20,138 bases of DNA from a virus: IMG/VR virus record IMGVR_UViG_3300030117_005018, positions 1-20,138 of that record. One strand, 5' to 3'. Below are positions 20,106 to 20,138 of the stretch, one piece after another (position 1 is the first letter of the stretch; every line of letters begins with the position of its first letter). The notes beneath the pieces were generated by a model, which ran no database searches, was not told the DNA's origin, and saw only the letters and a list, made by a program, of their open reading frames with translations. A program made the position numbers and the translations under genes.

Positions 20106-20138
20106 AATGTAAAACTTTTATGACATTTAATGTGTGTG

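Noticed and set aside
20103-20128. AAATGT/ACATTT hairpin after the lipoprotein gene as a terminator
   Set aside because: It has only 6 A/T-rich pairs, a 12-nt loop and no T run.
1-20138. tRNA genes, CRISPR arrays, insertion sequences or integration sites
   Set aside because: I saw no cloverleaf other than the tmRNA halves, no spaced direct repeats, no transposase or integrase frame, and no terminal inverted repeats.

Overview
This window looks like part of a T4-like (myovirus) phage genome from the sea, most likely a phage of SAR11/Pelagibacter-type Alphaproteobacteria. The DNA is very AT-rich and tightly packed with short, overlapping genes. It encodes recognisable T4 core proteins (gp32, gp33, gp4, gp48, gp53, a gp26-type protein and a gp27-type hub). 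Beside them sits the accessory set usual in marine T4-like phages: PhoH, flavin-dependent ThyX, an M15 endolysin, a HesB/IscA iron-sulfur carrier, a MazG-type pyrophosphatase, a 2OG-Fe(II) oxygenase and a staphylococcal-type nuclease. The host guess rests mainly on a circularly permuted (two-piece) tmRNA gene of the alphaproteobacterial type. No host gene is present, so the host remains an inference.

Layout. (1) 1-2793, plus strand: tail of a coiled-coil protein, FmdB-like protein, phoH, endolysin, PD-(D/E)XK exonuclease, exported protein. (2) 2794-3430, no protein gene: a permuted tmRNA followed by about 300 nt of further structured RNA ending in an intrinsic terminator. (3) 3431-6958, plus strand: 2OG oxygenase, gp33, coiled-coil protein, ThyX, Rossmann-like protein, gp32, then a strong terminator. 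(4) 12008-7053, minus strand: gp4, an unassigned protein, a tail-tube-fold protein, a gp26-type chaperone/hub protein with a probable -1 frameshift extension, an EF-hand membrane protein and a probable tape measure. (5) 12061-15328, plus strand: gp48, gp53 and a gp27-like hub, divergent from block 4. (6) 15388-17545, plus strand: P-loop kinase, two hypotheticals, HesB, nuclease. (7) 18825-17532, minus strand: four small membrane or exported proteins, one of them only 54 aa. (8) 18946-20105, plus strand: MazG, DUF4385, a hypothetical and a lipoprotein.

Regulation that can be read: four promoters share (C)CTTGACA, a 17-nt spacer and a TAnnnT-type -10, and they start the tmRNA, the ThyX-gp32 block, one accessory block and the MazG block. 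T4-type late elements (TATAAATA) lie before phoH, inside the tmRNA promoter, and as a facing pair between the two tail modules.

The observations most worth checking are: (a) an in-frame T TTT TTA slippery heptamer at the end of the gp26-type gene, with a GGAGG 10 nt upstream, leading into a conserved-looking frame with no adequate start codon; this mirrors the G/GT tail-chaperone arrangement upstream of a tape measure gene; (b) the phage-borne permuted tmRNA with deduced tag ANDNFAPVDYALAA; (c) the structured RNA after it, with a predicted kissing-loop pair and mutually exclusive pairings reaching the terminator just ahead of the 2OG-oxygenase start codon.
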